A stretch of DNA of 64,000 nucleotides, from positions 62,001 to 126,000 of the forward strand of contig NZ_NPOA01000012.1 of NCBI RefSeq assembly GCF_002287375.1. Direction: 5' to 3'. Shown piece by piece: positions 42,926 to 50,857 of this stretch (positions are counted from its first letter, which is position 1; every line of letters begins with the position of its first letter). A program made the translations under genes and the position numbers. The notes under the pieces are model-generated. The model was not told where the DNA came from and made no database searches. It was given only the letters and a program-made list of their open reading frames with translations. Source of the stretch: Virgibacillus profundi. GTDB lineage: Bacteria; Bacillota; Bacilli; Bacillales; Amphibacillaceae.

Positions 42926-43150
42926 CTATTCATGATTTACCTCCTTTGAATAAGAAAATATTTCTTCAATGGACTTATCAAACACATATGCAATTTCAAA
43001 TGCAAGAACCAATGATGGGTTATAACGATTATGTTCAAGTGCATTTATTGTCTGTCTGGTAACACCCACTTTCTTTGCCAATTTTTCCTGTGACAATCTT
43101 GCTTGGGTTCTGAATAAATATACTTTATTGTCTAAATTACCTTTTTTCAC
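42926..43150 (-). CDS. XRE-family transcriptional regulator
   Basis: 74 residues, almost only a helix-turn-helix: RTQARLSQEKLAKKVGVTRQTINALEHNRYNPSL, given here in two parts as RLSQEKLAKKVGVTRQ and TINALEHNRYNPSL, with FSYSKEVNHE at the end. This is the compact regulator type paired with small multi-helix membrane proteins in many Firmicutes. Start GTG at 43150 after GGTGAG. It overlaps the IS-disrupted membrane gene downstream, so it has lost its operon partner. Confidence 0.85.
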   Translation of the reverse strand: MKKGNLDNKVYLFRTQARLSQEKLAKKVGVTRQTINALEHNRYNPSLVLAFEIAYVFDKSIEEIFSYSKEVNHE

Positions 43151-43276
43151 TGCAGCTCACCTTATTCGTTAAAATGTAATGTATTTTTTACAGTATGTAT
43201 GAAATATATTACAATATTTAAATCTTTATTGCAAGTGTTTTCAGATAATTACCAAGATATACTTTTGAATATCTGT

Positions 43277-43325
43277 ATGGAGTTTCACTAAAAGGTTCAC
43301 ATTCACCCCCAAAATCGGGTATAAC
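43277..43325 (+). repeat. 48-bp direct repeat with dnaX-promoter-like core, copy 2
   Basis: ATGGAGTTTCACTAAAAGG followed by TTCACATTCACCCCCAAAAT and CGGGTATAA. It matches 46666-46713 over 48 bp with one mismatch. Its -10 reads TATAAC rather than TATAAT. The two copies flank 3.34 kb of secreted-protein genes. Confidence 0.88.
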
Positions 43326-44026
43326 CCCTCTCTTAAGGATTAAAAAATGAAAGGTTATCGTTATCCCGATGTATAGGAAGGCAGTGCTAACATGGATTTG
43401 TGAATTACCTTTAAACTTTATAAGCCAGATACGATTGTTTAAAGAAATTGCAGATACCATAGCTATACACTAAATATTCTTAAGATCGAAAGTCAATAAC
43501 GCCCGTACTATGTGGAACAATAAAATAACAAGAACTGGACTCATGTTGCAGAAACAAATGTCCACAACATGATTTTATTTTTTAGAAAACTACTCTCGTA
43601 GAATTCGGTTGTTTTATCGCTATTTATTAGCAATCCTTTATTTTTAAAATTTTTTTTGGTCTGATACAGTTCTACATGCATAAAAAAAGCCACCAAAAAA
43701 ATGTGGTGGCTTTTAATAATTCCATATGACTCTTCTTATAAAAGATAAGGCAATTGCTGACAACAAATTCATATTGCTATCCCAGAAATGAGTAATGTTG
43801 CTATGGTCATTACTTTTTTTAATTTTATTTTATGCTGGCAAATAAATATTCTATTTTCGCATTGAAAAATAAATAAAATAAACTTTATGTTTTATTTTGT
43901 AATTTTGATTTTATTTTGACTAATTTGTTATGTAATTTTATTTTGCTGTAACCGTCTATTCATTTTTTAACTAAAATACTGTATAAAATAAAGTTAAAAA
44001 GCAAACTATACAAAGGGAGGTGTCAT
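43326..44026. other. Gene-poor, very AT-rich stretch with one terminator
   Basis: No convincing gene. A short frame from the ATG at 43370 (34 codons, MYRKAVLTWICELP...) has no good ribosome site and may be a remnant. A perfect hairpin at 43685-43714 marks the end of something once transcribed rightwards. From 43800 the DNA is extremely AT-rich (many TTTTATTT runs) up to the next gene. Confidence 0.5.
43685..43714 (+). terminator. Orphan terminator
   Basis: AAAAGCCACC / GGTGGCTTTT with loop AAAAAAATGT. There is no intact gene upstream on the plus strand, suggesting a decayed gene between 43326 and 43680. Confidence 0.8.
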
Positions 44027-44566
44027 ATGATAAAAATAATGAAAAATATAATTTTAATTACTACATTTTATTTGATTTTATTCTTTAATTTAGAACAATA
44101 TACCTTTGCAACAGATGATGATCATGATTTTGATTCCAAGATTCCCATGAGCATTGAAGAGGTATATGAAGTACAAGGGTATCTAAAAGGTATTGATAAA
44201 AAAGTTAAAGAATTTGAAAACAAATATGATGCAGTTGTTAAGCTTCCTGAAAAAATGCCATTTAAGGTAAATAAAAAATTTGCAAGGATAGCTGAGGATG
44301 ATACATTATCGTTACATTTCATTGGGGAAGATCAAAAAGACCTTTTTCAAATAACAATTAATCCAAACAAACCTCTAGAAGAAGAAACCAACTATACTTT
44401 AGATAATGGAAAAAAGGTATATTTTGAAGTGATACACCCTTCAAATATGTCCGGAATAATGCAATTATATATTAAAATTGAAAAATTCGAATATATTTTG
44501 GGTATGAAAATAAATGAAAAATATAATAAAGAAACTTTAATCAATGTAACAGAGTCAATAAATTAG
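44027..44566 (+). CDS. Secreted protein of unknown function
   Basis: 179 residues. A signal peptide (helix about 7-22, likely cleavage after TFA at 28) precedes an acidic, Lys-rich exported domain of about 150 residues with beta-rich segments (DTLSLHFIGEDQKDLFQITI and IMQLYIKIEKFEYILG). No family recognised. Strong GGGAGGTG ribosome site; ends in a shared bidirectional terminator. Lies in the accessory insertion between the SRP RNA and dnaX. Confidence 0.75.
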   Translation: MIKIMKNIILITTFYLILFFNLEQYTFATDDDHDFDSKIPMSIEEVYEVQGYLKGIDKKVKEFENKYDAVVKLPEKMPFKVNKKFARIAEDDTLSLHFIGEDQKDLFQITINPNKPLEEETNYTLDNGKKVYFEVIHPSNMSGIMQLYIKIEKFEYILGMKINEKYNKETLINVTESIN

Positions 44567-44606
44567 AAAAGACATTACTAACAATTATGTTAGTAATGTC
44601 TTTTCT
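44565..44606. terminator. Bidirectional terminator between two secreted-protein genes
   Basis: A perfect 18-bp stem AGAAAAGACATTACTAAC / GTTAGTAATGTCTTTTCT with loop AATTAT; A and T runs allow termination from both strands. Confidence 0.93.
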
Positions 44607-44607
44607 C

Positions 44608-45029
44608 CTATCGAAATGCATATGATAATGAAGCCTTAGCATGGGATCTTCCTTGAGAAGAATCACCACTTTTTAATAATACATGATAGAAACCACTTCT
44701 GGGAGCTTTTACACTTTTGAAATTCGAACCTCCACTTCCTACTGCGCCTAATGAGGTTATAAGATTTAAATTTTCATCGTATAAATATGCACCAACCTGG
44801 AACAGGCTATCATCCCAAGTTAATACATCTAGCATAATTCTCCCACCTTTTGGTACATAAATATCATTAGTATTTGCCGATTTGTCTCCCTTAAAAATAG
44901 TTACTGACTGACATCTGACATATGAATCTGAACAGTTGACTTACTTGCAGCATCTGCCCCTATTGGGTTGGATAAAATAAAAAATAGAAAACTAAAAGAT
45001 AACAACACTCCAAAAAGCAATTTTTTCAT
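44608..45029 (-). pseudogene. Frameshifted secreted beta-domain protein gene
   Basis: From the ATG at 45029 (GAGGTAAAAAG upstream) the frame gives a signal peptide MKKLLFGVLLSFSFLFFILS, cleavage near ADAA, then SKSTVQIHMSDVSQ and a stop. The other frame carries the rest: SVTIFKGDKSANTNDIYVP, then GGRIMLDVLTWDDSLFQVGA and a C-terminus ending SLSYAFR. The break is at GTCAGTCAGT; one more GTCA unit would restore a single frame (DVS-Q-SVTIF). The mature domain looks like a small beta-sandwich. It is either a pseudogene, a slippage-variable gene or a sequencing error. Confidence 0.75.
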
Positions 45030-45142
45030 CTTTTTACCTCTTCTCTCATTTTATTATTTTAAATCCTATATATATTAATTCGGCTCCTCGCTATTTGATG
45101 TTGGGAGCATAACCAAAAGATAGAATCGTAGTCGGTTTGACA

Positions 45143-45234
45143 TGGAGCCTCATGGGCATGATTTACGAGCCAAGCCGCCAATATGAAAGGGATATTGGCT
45201 CACGCATAGAAATGCTATCATGCCCGCCGCTCCA
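45143..45234. other. Strongly structured GC-rich palindromic element
   Basis: Nested pairings: TGGAGC (45143-45148) with GCTCCA (45229-45234), GGGCATGAT (45154-45162) with ATCATGCCC (45217-45225), GAGCCAA (45167-45173) with TTGGCTC (45195-45201). It stands out in an AT-rich island and lies between two minus-strand genes. It could be a structured RNA, an IS end or a recombination site; no known family recognised. Confidence 0.6.
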
Positions 45235-45296
45235 CGTAAAACCTCCTATTCTAGCATCTGCTCCAATACTAAATAGTGGAGAGGAAAAGATTCTTT

Positions 45297-45527
45297 TCAC
45301 TTTTTTTTACTTTGTAAAAAAATTATAAGTGAAGCTAAGAATAAATATAGTAAACTTAAATGAGCACTGACTAAAAATAATATATATCGAATATAATAGT
45401 CAGTCGTAAAAATAAAGTTTCCTTTTCCAAAATCCATAAAAAATCTAACAATCTCAGGTAAGACAGCTGAAATAACGGCAATAGTAATTACACAAAAAAT
45501 AAATCGATTTTTTTCTTTTTCAAACAA
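45297..45527 (-). CDS. Small two-helix membrane protein
   Basis: 76 residues. Helices are at about 9-30 (FIFCVITIAVISAVLPEIV) and 48-70 (ILFLVSAHLSLLYLFLASLI), with a KKK end. AAGGTGTGAG precedes the ATG. It starts 13 bases after the stop of the secreted-protein gene at 45541-46248 on the same strand, so the two are probably one operon. No family recognised; an immunity or anchoring role is conceivable but unsupported. Confidence 0.65.
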   Translation of the reverse strand: MFEKEKNRFIFCVITIAVISAVLPEIVRFFMDFGKGNFIFTTDYYIRYILFLVSAHLSLLYLFLASLIIFLQSKKK

Positions 45528-45540
45528 TTACTCACACCTT

Positions 45541-46248
45541 CTATTGATAACGGAATTCTTTGCCATAAAATACTCCAACGGGTTTATTTGCTTGTCCATT
45601 TCCTGCTTTATAATACTTATTCCGTCGTGGTTTATATATATCGTATCTATATTTAACCTTAACAGGATTTGCATATATTCTTACATGGTCTACTTTTTTT
45701 CCGTTATGAGTTTTAGGGGCTGTATAAGGTCCGCCAGTATAAGTTACAGTGTGACTCTTACTTACATTAAAACCTAGAGACGTTGTAACTACAAGTGAAC
45801 TTATACTTGTAGAATTTGAATAATTTGTTGTTACAGAATAACTATTTGTTAAAGTAGCAGGTATTCCTGGTTGTGCCCAAATTGTATTTAGTAATTCACT
45901 ACTGAACGCTGATTGTCCAAGGTTTCGTATATTACTTAAATATGGCAGCAATATTCCTTTTGGGGTTATCAAATCATTATCTTTTAAACTAATTGATTCT
46001 CTTGTATCAATTACAGCAACCCCCATAATATTTGAATCATTAATATACTTATTAACGTTTTCATTAAATTCAATATCAGAATCATAGTCTGCTCTGTCAA
46101 TTACTACCTTATCTGCGCTGTTTTCTATTACTTCTAAAGTAAGTTCTTCACTCGGTGAGTCAATATTTTCCTGAGCATTAACAAAAACCGGAGCTACACC
46201 AATAGATATTAAAGCCAGCAGAAAGACCCTAAAAAATCTTTTAACCAT
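45541..46248 (-). CDS. Secreted protein of 235 residues, function unknown
   Basis: The signal peptide ends at FVNA (25). An acidic propeptide-like stretch (26-110) is followed by a Ser/Thr-rich region (NSYSVTTNYSNSTSISSLVV) and a basic, Tyr-rich C-terminus (VKYRYDIYKPRRNKYYKAG). The change from acidic to basic halves is compatible with a processed exported effector or structural protein (inference). AGGAGGT precedes the ATG. Followed closely by a small membrane protein gene. Confidence 0.75.
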   Translation of the reverse strand: MVKRFFRVFLLALISIGVAPVFVNAQENIDSPSEELTLEVIENSADKVVIDRADYDSDIEFNENVNKYINDSNIMGVAVIDTRESISLKDNDLITPKGILLPYLSNIRNLGQSAFSSELLNTIWAQPGIPATLTNSYSVTTNYSNSTSISSLVVTTSLGFNVSKSHTVTYTGGPYTAPKTHNGKKVDHVRIYANPVKVKYRYDIYKPRRNKYYKAGNGQANKPVGVFYGKEFRYQ

Positions 46249-46361
46249 TTACAAACCTCCTAATATAATTATTTTGTCATTTATATAATATTTAGATAAT
46301 TCTACCAATCATTTAAAACGGTATTACTTTGTAGCTTTATTAAATATCTTTAAAATTTTGA

Positions 46362-46592
46362 TTTCCTTCTTGTAAAATCTTAATCCATATCCACACCTCC
46401 AATACAAATAGTTTAATAGTTTGTAAAGTAATCGTATCACAAAAACGAGGAAATGCATATTGGGAAAATAACCACTATTTCGACAAATTTTCACCCTATA
46501 ATTTAAAGAATTACTATCAACTTTTCCAGTTATATGAAAATCTTATACCCTTTGGAGAATTTATCCGTGATGGAAGATTACAAATGATTTAA
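46362..46592 (+). pseudogene. Possible gene remnant without a start codon
   Basis: An open stretch of 76 codons with no ATG, GTG or TTG at a sensible place, ending GRLQMI before TAA at 46592. Its second half (GNAYWENNHYFDKFSP and NYYQLFQLYENLIPFGEFI) has protein-like composition. It could be the 3' end of a lost gene or chance in AT-rich DNA. The rest of 46249-46665 shows nothing else. Confidence 0.3.
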
Positions 46593-46665
46593 TGACACAA
46601 ATTTTTAATTATTTCTCAATAATAATATTTCATAAATTATTAATGTCATTTTTTATAATATCATC

Positions 46666-46714
46666 ATGGAGTTTCACTAAATGGTTCACATTCACCCCCA
46701 AAATCGGGTATAAT
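46666..46714 (+). promoter_or_regulatory. dnaX promoter within 48-bp direct repeat, copy 3
   Basis: TTCACA (46685-46690), 18 bases, TATAAT (46709-46714), 30 bases before dnaX. The upstream ATGGAGTTTCACTAAAT block is shared with 43277-43324 (one mismatch over 48 bp). It is therefore both the dnaX promoter and one boundary of the inserted segment. Confidence 0.8.
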
Positions 46715-46743
46715 TAAAAGGAGATCATAGAGGGGTAAATAAT

Positions 46744-48432
46744 ATGAGTTATCAAGCATTATATCGCGTCTGGCGCCCTAGGGAATTCCAGGACGTTGTT
46801 GGACAAACACATATAACCCGAACATTGCAGAATGCGATTGTTCAGGAGAAATTTTCACATGCTTACCTTTTTTCCGGCCCTCGTGGTACAGGGAAAACGA
46901 GTGCTGCGAAGATTTTTGCGAAAACAATCAACTGTGAACGTTCACCTGTTAAAGAGCCATGTAATGAATGTGCGGCATGCCGCGGAATTCAGGATGGTTC
47001 AATTTCTGATGTAATTGAAATTGATGCCGCATCAAATACAAGTGTTGATGATATCCGTGATATCCGTGATAAAGTAAAATATGCATCAAGTTCTGTGCCT
47101 TACAAGGTATATATTATTGATGAAGTGCATATGATCTCTGTTAATGCATTTAATGCACTATTAAAAACATTGGAAGAGCCACCAAAGCATGTGGTATTTA
47201 TTTTGGCTACAACAGAACCGCATAAGATTCCATTAACGATACTTTCAAGATGTCAGCGTTTTGACTTTAAACCAATATCAAATCAGACGATTGTTGATCG
47301 TATGCAGACGATTATTGGGGAAGAAAATGTTTCAGTTTCAAAGGAAGCACTGGAAACAGTTGCCCTGGCAGCAGAAGGTGGCATGCGCGATGCTTTAAGT
47401 ACTTTGGATCAGGCAATTTCGTATAGTGATGAACGTGTTGAATTAGAAGACGTACTAGCTGTTACCGGTGGAGTTTCGCAAAGCGTCCTGACAGATATAG
47501 TAAAGGCAATGCATGAAAAAGATGTACTGCATGCATTACAGCTTCTGGATCAATTAATTCAAGGTGGAAAAGACCCTGGACGTTTTGTATATGACTTAAT
47601 CTATTTTATGCGCGACTTATTACTATTCAAAAGTGCACCATCGCTGGAAGAATTATTGGAACGTGCCAGAGTGGATGAGAGCTTTCACGCATTAACAGAT
47701 GCTGTATCGATTAACTGGATCCAAGATGCAATTATGCAGTTAAATCAATGTCAGCAGGAAATAAAATGGACGAACAGCCCGAAAGTATTTATTGAGATAG
47801 CCATATTAACAATTACGAACCGTTACCTGAAGGAAGAGCATTCAGGCAAAGCAGAGGACTCCGAGGCAGTTGCAAATCTTACGGGCAAAATGGCACAATT
47901 GGAAAAAGAACTAAATATGCTAAAACAAAACCCGGTAGTCAGTGCCCAGCCCACACCACAGCGTGAGGCGAGAAGGCCGCAGTCAAGAGGTTCAAAAAAC
48001 AGCTATAAAGTTCCAAATGAAAGAATTCGTGATGTATTGAGACAGGCAGAAAAACAGGCATTGAAAAATGTCCAGTCACAATGGGCTAACTTTTTATCAA
48101 AACTAAAAGGTACAAATGCGCCTGCACATGCAACTATTCAGGATAGTAAGCCTGCAGCTGCGTCAGAAGAGGCACTGGTTGTGGCGTTTAAATATGAAAT
48201 CCATTGTTCCCTATTTCTCGATAATCGGGAGGTAGTTGAATCCGTACTGGCAAGTGTGATGGGGAAAAATTTAACCATTATACCAATTCCGGAAAATAAT
48301 TGGACGGAACTACGTGCGGACTATATAAAAAACCAAGAAAAAACAACAGATCATGAGGAACAGGAACCCGATCCATTCGTGGAAGAAGCAAGGAAGCTTG
48401 TTGGAGATGACCTGCTGGAAATTCATGATTAA
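46744..48432 (+). CDS. dnaX: DNA polymerase III subunit gamma/tau
   Basis: 562 residues. AAA+ Walker A GPRGTGKT (45-52), zinc cysteines at 64, 73, 76 and 79 (NCERSPVKEPCNECAAC), Walker B IIDEVHM, sensor LSRCQRFDFKP, then a coiled and variable tau region from about 370. It loads the beta clamp with HolA and HolB. No slippery A7-type frameshift site was seen, so only one product is expected. Followed by ebfC and recR as in other bacilli. Confidence 0.97.
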   Translation: MSYQALYRVWRPREFQDVVGQTHITRTLQNAIVQEKFSHAYLFSGPRGTGKTSAAKIFAKTINCERSPVKEPCNECAACRGIQDGSISDVIEIDAASNTSVDDIRDIRDKVKYASSSVPYKVYIIDEVHMISVNAFNALLKTLEEPPKHVVFILATTEPHKIPLTILSRCQRFDFKPISNQTIVDRMQTIIGEENVSVSKEALETVALAAEGGMRDALSTLDQAISYSDERVELEDVLAVTGGVSQSVLTDIVKAMHEKDVLHALQLLDQLIQGGKDPGRFVYDLIYFMRDLLLFKSAPSLEELLERARVDESFHALTDAVSINWIQDAIMQLNQCQQEIKWTNSPKVFIEIAILTITNRYLKEEHSGKAEDSEAVANLTGKMAQLEKELNMLKQNPVVSAQPTPQREARRPQSRGSKNSYKVPNERIRDVLRQAEKQALKNVQSQWANFLSKLKGTNAPAHATIQDSKPAAASEEALVVAFKYEIHCSLFLDNREVVESVLASVMGKNLTIIPIPENNWTELRADYIKNQEKTTDHEEQEPDPFVEEARKLVGDDLLEIHD

Positions 48433-48508
48433 AATAGAAAAGTGTAGCGGGTATAGCACACTGGAAAAAATGATAAAAAATAATGAAAATTAGAAGGAGG
48501 CGTTTTCC

Positions 48509-48829
48509 ATGAAAGGTATGGGAAATATGAACGGTATGATGAAGCAAATGCAAAAAATGCAAAAGAAAATGATGAAGGCACAGGATGAGCTGCATGAAAT
48601 GACTTTTGAAGCATCTGCAGGCGGCGGTATGGTTACTGTTGTTGCAAATGGGCAAAAGGTAATTACAGATGTGCAAATTAAAGAAGAGGTAGTAGATCCG
48701 GATGATATCGAAATGCTTCAGGATCTTATTCTTGCAGCAACAAATGACGTTATTAAACAAATTGATGATAAAACAAATGATACAATGGGCCAATTCACGA
48801 AAGGGATGAATATGCCTGGAATGTTCTAA
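48509..48829 (+). CDS. ebfC: Nucleoid-associated protein YaaK/EbfC
   Basis: 106 residues. A Met-rich N-terminal helix ([20 protein letters not shown]), the central [20 protein letters not shown] and a C-terminal helical tail with NMPGMF. YbaB/EbfC dimers bind DNA. Canonical dnaX-ebfC-recR cluster, with GGAGG before the ATG. Confidence 0.95.
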   Translation: MKGMGNMNGMMKQMQKMQKKMMKAQDELHEMTFEASAGGGMVTVVANGQKVITDVQIKEEVVDPDDIEMLQDLILAATNDVIKQIDDKTNDTMGQFTKGMNMPGMF

Positions 48830-48847
48830 ATTCTAGGAGGAATTCTA

Positions 48848-49444
48848 ATGTATTATCCAGAACCGATATCAAAACTGATTGACAGTTTTACAAAATTGCC
48901 GGGGATTGGACCGAAAACGGCAGTCCGACTGGCTTTTTTTGTTTTGAATATGAAAGATGATGATGTGCTGGAATTTGCAAATTCACTGGTTAATGCGAAG
49001 CGGGAGCTGTCGCATTGCTCCATCTGCGGACATATCACAGATCAGGATCCATGTGCGATATGTCAGGATACATCAAGGGATTCATCAATAATTTGTGTAG
49101 TGCAGGATCCAAAAGATGTTATTGCAATGGAAAAAATGAAGGAATATCACGGGAAATACCATGTTCTTCATGGTGCAATCTCCCCAATGGATGGCATCGG
49201 GCCAGAGGATATTAATGTACCTGATTTGCTAAATCGTTTGAAGGATGAAGAAGTTGAAGAAATCATCCTTGCAACAAACCCAAACATCGAAGGAGAAGCA
49301 ACAGCTATGTATATTTCACGTCTCGTTAGGCCATCAGGAATTAAAACAACACGAATTGCACATGGCTTGCCTGTTGGCGGTGACTTAGAATATGCAGACG
49401 AAGTGACATTGTCAAAAGCATTAGAGGGTAGAAGAGATTTGTAA
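48848..49444 (+). CDS. recR: Recombination protein RecR
   Basis: 198 residues. Helix-hairpin-helix ([14 protein letters not shown]), zinc finger [16 protein letters not shown] (about 57-72) and TOPRIM domain ([25 protein letters not shown]). It acts with RecF and RecO at single-strand gaps. AGGAGG ribosome site, 18 bases after ebfC. Confidence 0.97.
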   Translation: MYYPEPISKLIDSFTKLPGIGPKTAVRLAFFVLNMKDDDVLEFANSLVNAKRELSHCSICGHITDQDPCAICQDTSRDSSIICVVQDPKDVIAMEKMKEYHGKYHVLHGAISPMDGIGPEDINVPDLLNRLKDEEVEEIILATNPNIEGEATAMYISRLVRPSGIKTTRIAHGLPVGGDLEYADEVTLSKALEGRRDL

Positions 49445-49459
49445 AAGTTAGGTGAGCAC

Positions 49460-49675
49460 ATGGGGAAGAAACGAATAAAACGTGTTGTTGATGAAGAACT
49501 GTTAGATGCGATTTTTGAATTAGAAAGAGAATGGAAGCAGATCGAATCATTAATGGAGAAAAGCATGGAGCCAACCTTTGCTGGCAGTAATTCAGAAGCT
49601 TTAGCGAAAGCGAAGTATTTATTTTTGCTGCGTGAAGCAAGACAGCGGAAATTAAGTGCGATAAGACGGATCTGA
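49460..49675 (+). CDS. yaaL: YaaL family protein (DUF2508)
   Basis: 71 residues, helical and charged (EELLDAIFELEREWKQIES, KYLFLLREARQRKLSAIRR). It matches YaaL, which sits between recR and bofA in B. subtilis. Function unknown. Here bofA is 4.9 kb further on because of an insertion. Confidence 0.9.
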   Translation: MGKKRIKRVVDEELLDAIFELEREWKQIESLMEKSMEPTFAGSNSEALAKAKYLFLLREARQRKLSAIRRI

Positions 49676-49755
49676 ATTTTTAGAGGAAATACCACTGTTA
49701 AAAAGAGGATATAAGGGAATTTCCTTTATCTTGCCTATGACGACCATTTATAGAA

Positions 49756-49788
49756 GACCACCAATTTGTATCGTTCAATTTGGTGGTC
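49756..49788 (+). terminator. Terminator of the dnaX-recR-yaaL operon
   Basis: GACCACCAA / TTGGTGGTC with a loop of about 15 bases, followed by GTTTTATTATT, 80 bases after yaaL. Confidence 0.85.
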
Positions 49789-49919
49789 GTTTTATTATTG
49801 CTGGAAAAAGAGGGATCTCTAAATTGGCATATATAACAGAGTAATTAACTGAATATCTATGATGAAATATTTTATAAATGGTATGTATTGAGAAAGCGAA
49901 TTTTTTTGAGGTGATAAGG

Positions 49920-50030
49920 TTGTCGATAAAAGTACTAAAGGACATATTTTATCATGGGTTAAAAAGGGAGCTACGCATGTACGGTGAGAACGATAGGGAT
50001 AAGCGTTGTTATTCTTGTGGTAAGGAATAA
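49920..50030 (+). CDS. Small 36-residue CxxC protein (candidate)
   Basis: A TTG start with GAGGTGAT five bases upstream opens a 36-codon frame: MSIKVLKDIFYHGLKREL, then RMYGENDRDKRCYSCGKE. The CYSC pair at the C-terminus could bind a metal. It was found by reading the 49676-50064 gap, which otherwise holds only the terminator. The good ribosome site supports it; the length and TTG start argue for caution. Confidence 0.45.
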   Translation: MSIKVLKDIFYHGLKRELRMYGENDRDKRCYSCGKE

Positions 50031-50064
50031 TATCATTGTTTAATGAATGAGGAGCTGTTATTGA

Positions 50065-50334
50065 GTGGGATTATTTTTTCAAGAAAGTAAGGTCAAAAGT
50101 ACTAAACCAATGATTATAATAAGAATATCCATTGCAATATTAATGGTGATTTTACTGATTTTTGGTGTAATCATTAATTCTGACTTCATCTATCTAAGAT
50201 TAATTTTCATATTGGCAGGGATAGGTTCGATTCTTGATAGTTTTGAAACATTTTTTCAACTGAAAAATGATAAAAGATATCTTTTGGATCTTGGATTTGC
50301 AGGTTTGTGGTTTACATTATCATTTATTGTATGA
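50065..50334 (+). CDS. Small membrane protein, function unknown
   Basis: 89 residues with three hydrophobic helices (about 18-38, 43-60 and 72-89, e.g. IIIRISIAILMVILLIFGVI). Start GTG at 50065, after GAGGAG. No family recognised. Part of the insertion between yaaL and bofA. The gap to the next gene (50335-50560) shows nothing recognisable. Confidence 0.6.
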   Translation: MGLFFQESKVKSTKPMIIIRISIAILMVILLIFGVIINSDFIYLRLIFILAGIGSILDSFETFFQLKNDKRYLLDLGFAGLWFTLSFIV

Positions 50335-50560
50335 AAGGGTGCTGCTGCACATGGAATTTTAGGAATAATGAAACTATATATAACTGTAATCGTATAAATA
50401 ATATAAGATGTATTTAACGTAGGAAGCTGGGGGCTCTTTTAAAGTGTTTCATTTTCGGGCGATTTTAATAGAAAAGGCATTTGATAACATTGATACAATA
50501 ACAAGTGACATTGACAATTAGTGCTGGAAAGTTAATTTCAACATTGAGGAGGGTCATGGT

Positions 50561-50758
50561 ATGCCTTTATGGGGTTTTATATTGATTTTATTCGGAGGAA
50601 TACTATTAATAGGTGTCATTGTAGACCTTTTAGCGAAATTAAAGGGGAAAAAGATATCCATTGAAGAGAAGGAGAAAAACATGAGCGAATCGGAAAGAAT
50701 ATATAAAGAAAAAATTATGCATGATATCAAAAATCATATGGATAACAACCGTTTTTAA
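50561..50758 (+). CDS. Small single-helix membrane protein
   Basis: 65 residues: one N-terminal helix (about 3-26, WGFILILFGGILLIGVIVDL), then a charged cytoplasmic tail (KLKGKKISIEEKEKNMSESE) ending in KNHMDNNRF. GAGGAGGG ribosome site. Its family is unknown to me; short anchored charged proteins like this are common in bacilli. Confidence 0.65.
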   Translation: MPLWGFILILFGGILLIGVIVDLLAKLKGKKISIEEKEKNMSESERIYKEKIMHDIKNHMDNNRF

Positions 50759-50857
50759 AACAGGTTTGGAACCAAACCATTGGGACTGACATCAATTTTA
50801 CTTGGATTGAATTTACTGTGATTCAGTCCCTTTGTCTGAGAAACTTGAGATAACTAA

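Larger units (their letters stand above)
40047..42933 (-). pseudogene. Small membrane protein gene interrupted by the IS21-family element
   Basis: The intact part begins at 42933 (MNSLILIVFLFAFIYWVHFL) and reads 64 codons with two membrane helices to the IS end. Removing the IS and one 5-bp target copy lets the frame continue ES-FKVGLNMTYRVVII and on for 29 codons to a stop at 40047, adding a third hydrophobic helix. The 93-residue product resembles the small DUF2178-like membrane proteins that accompany XRE regulators. The gene overlaps the upstream regulator gene by eight bases. Disruption is certain; the family call is tentative. Confidence 0.8.

Noticed and set aside
43218-43460. Minus-strand frame of 80 codons
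   Set aside because: It crosses the 48-bp repeat and promoter-like core and has no ribosome site or recognisable composition.
45137-45328. Plus-strand frame of 63 codons starting MTWSLMGMIYEPS
   Set aside because: It reads through the palindromic structure, lacks a ribosome site and overlaps the end of the membrane-protein gene.
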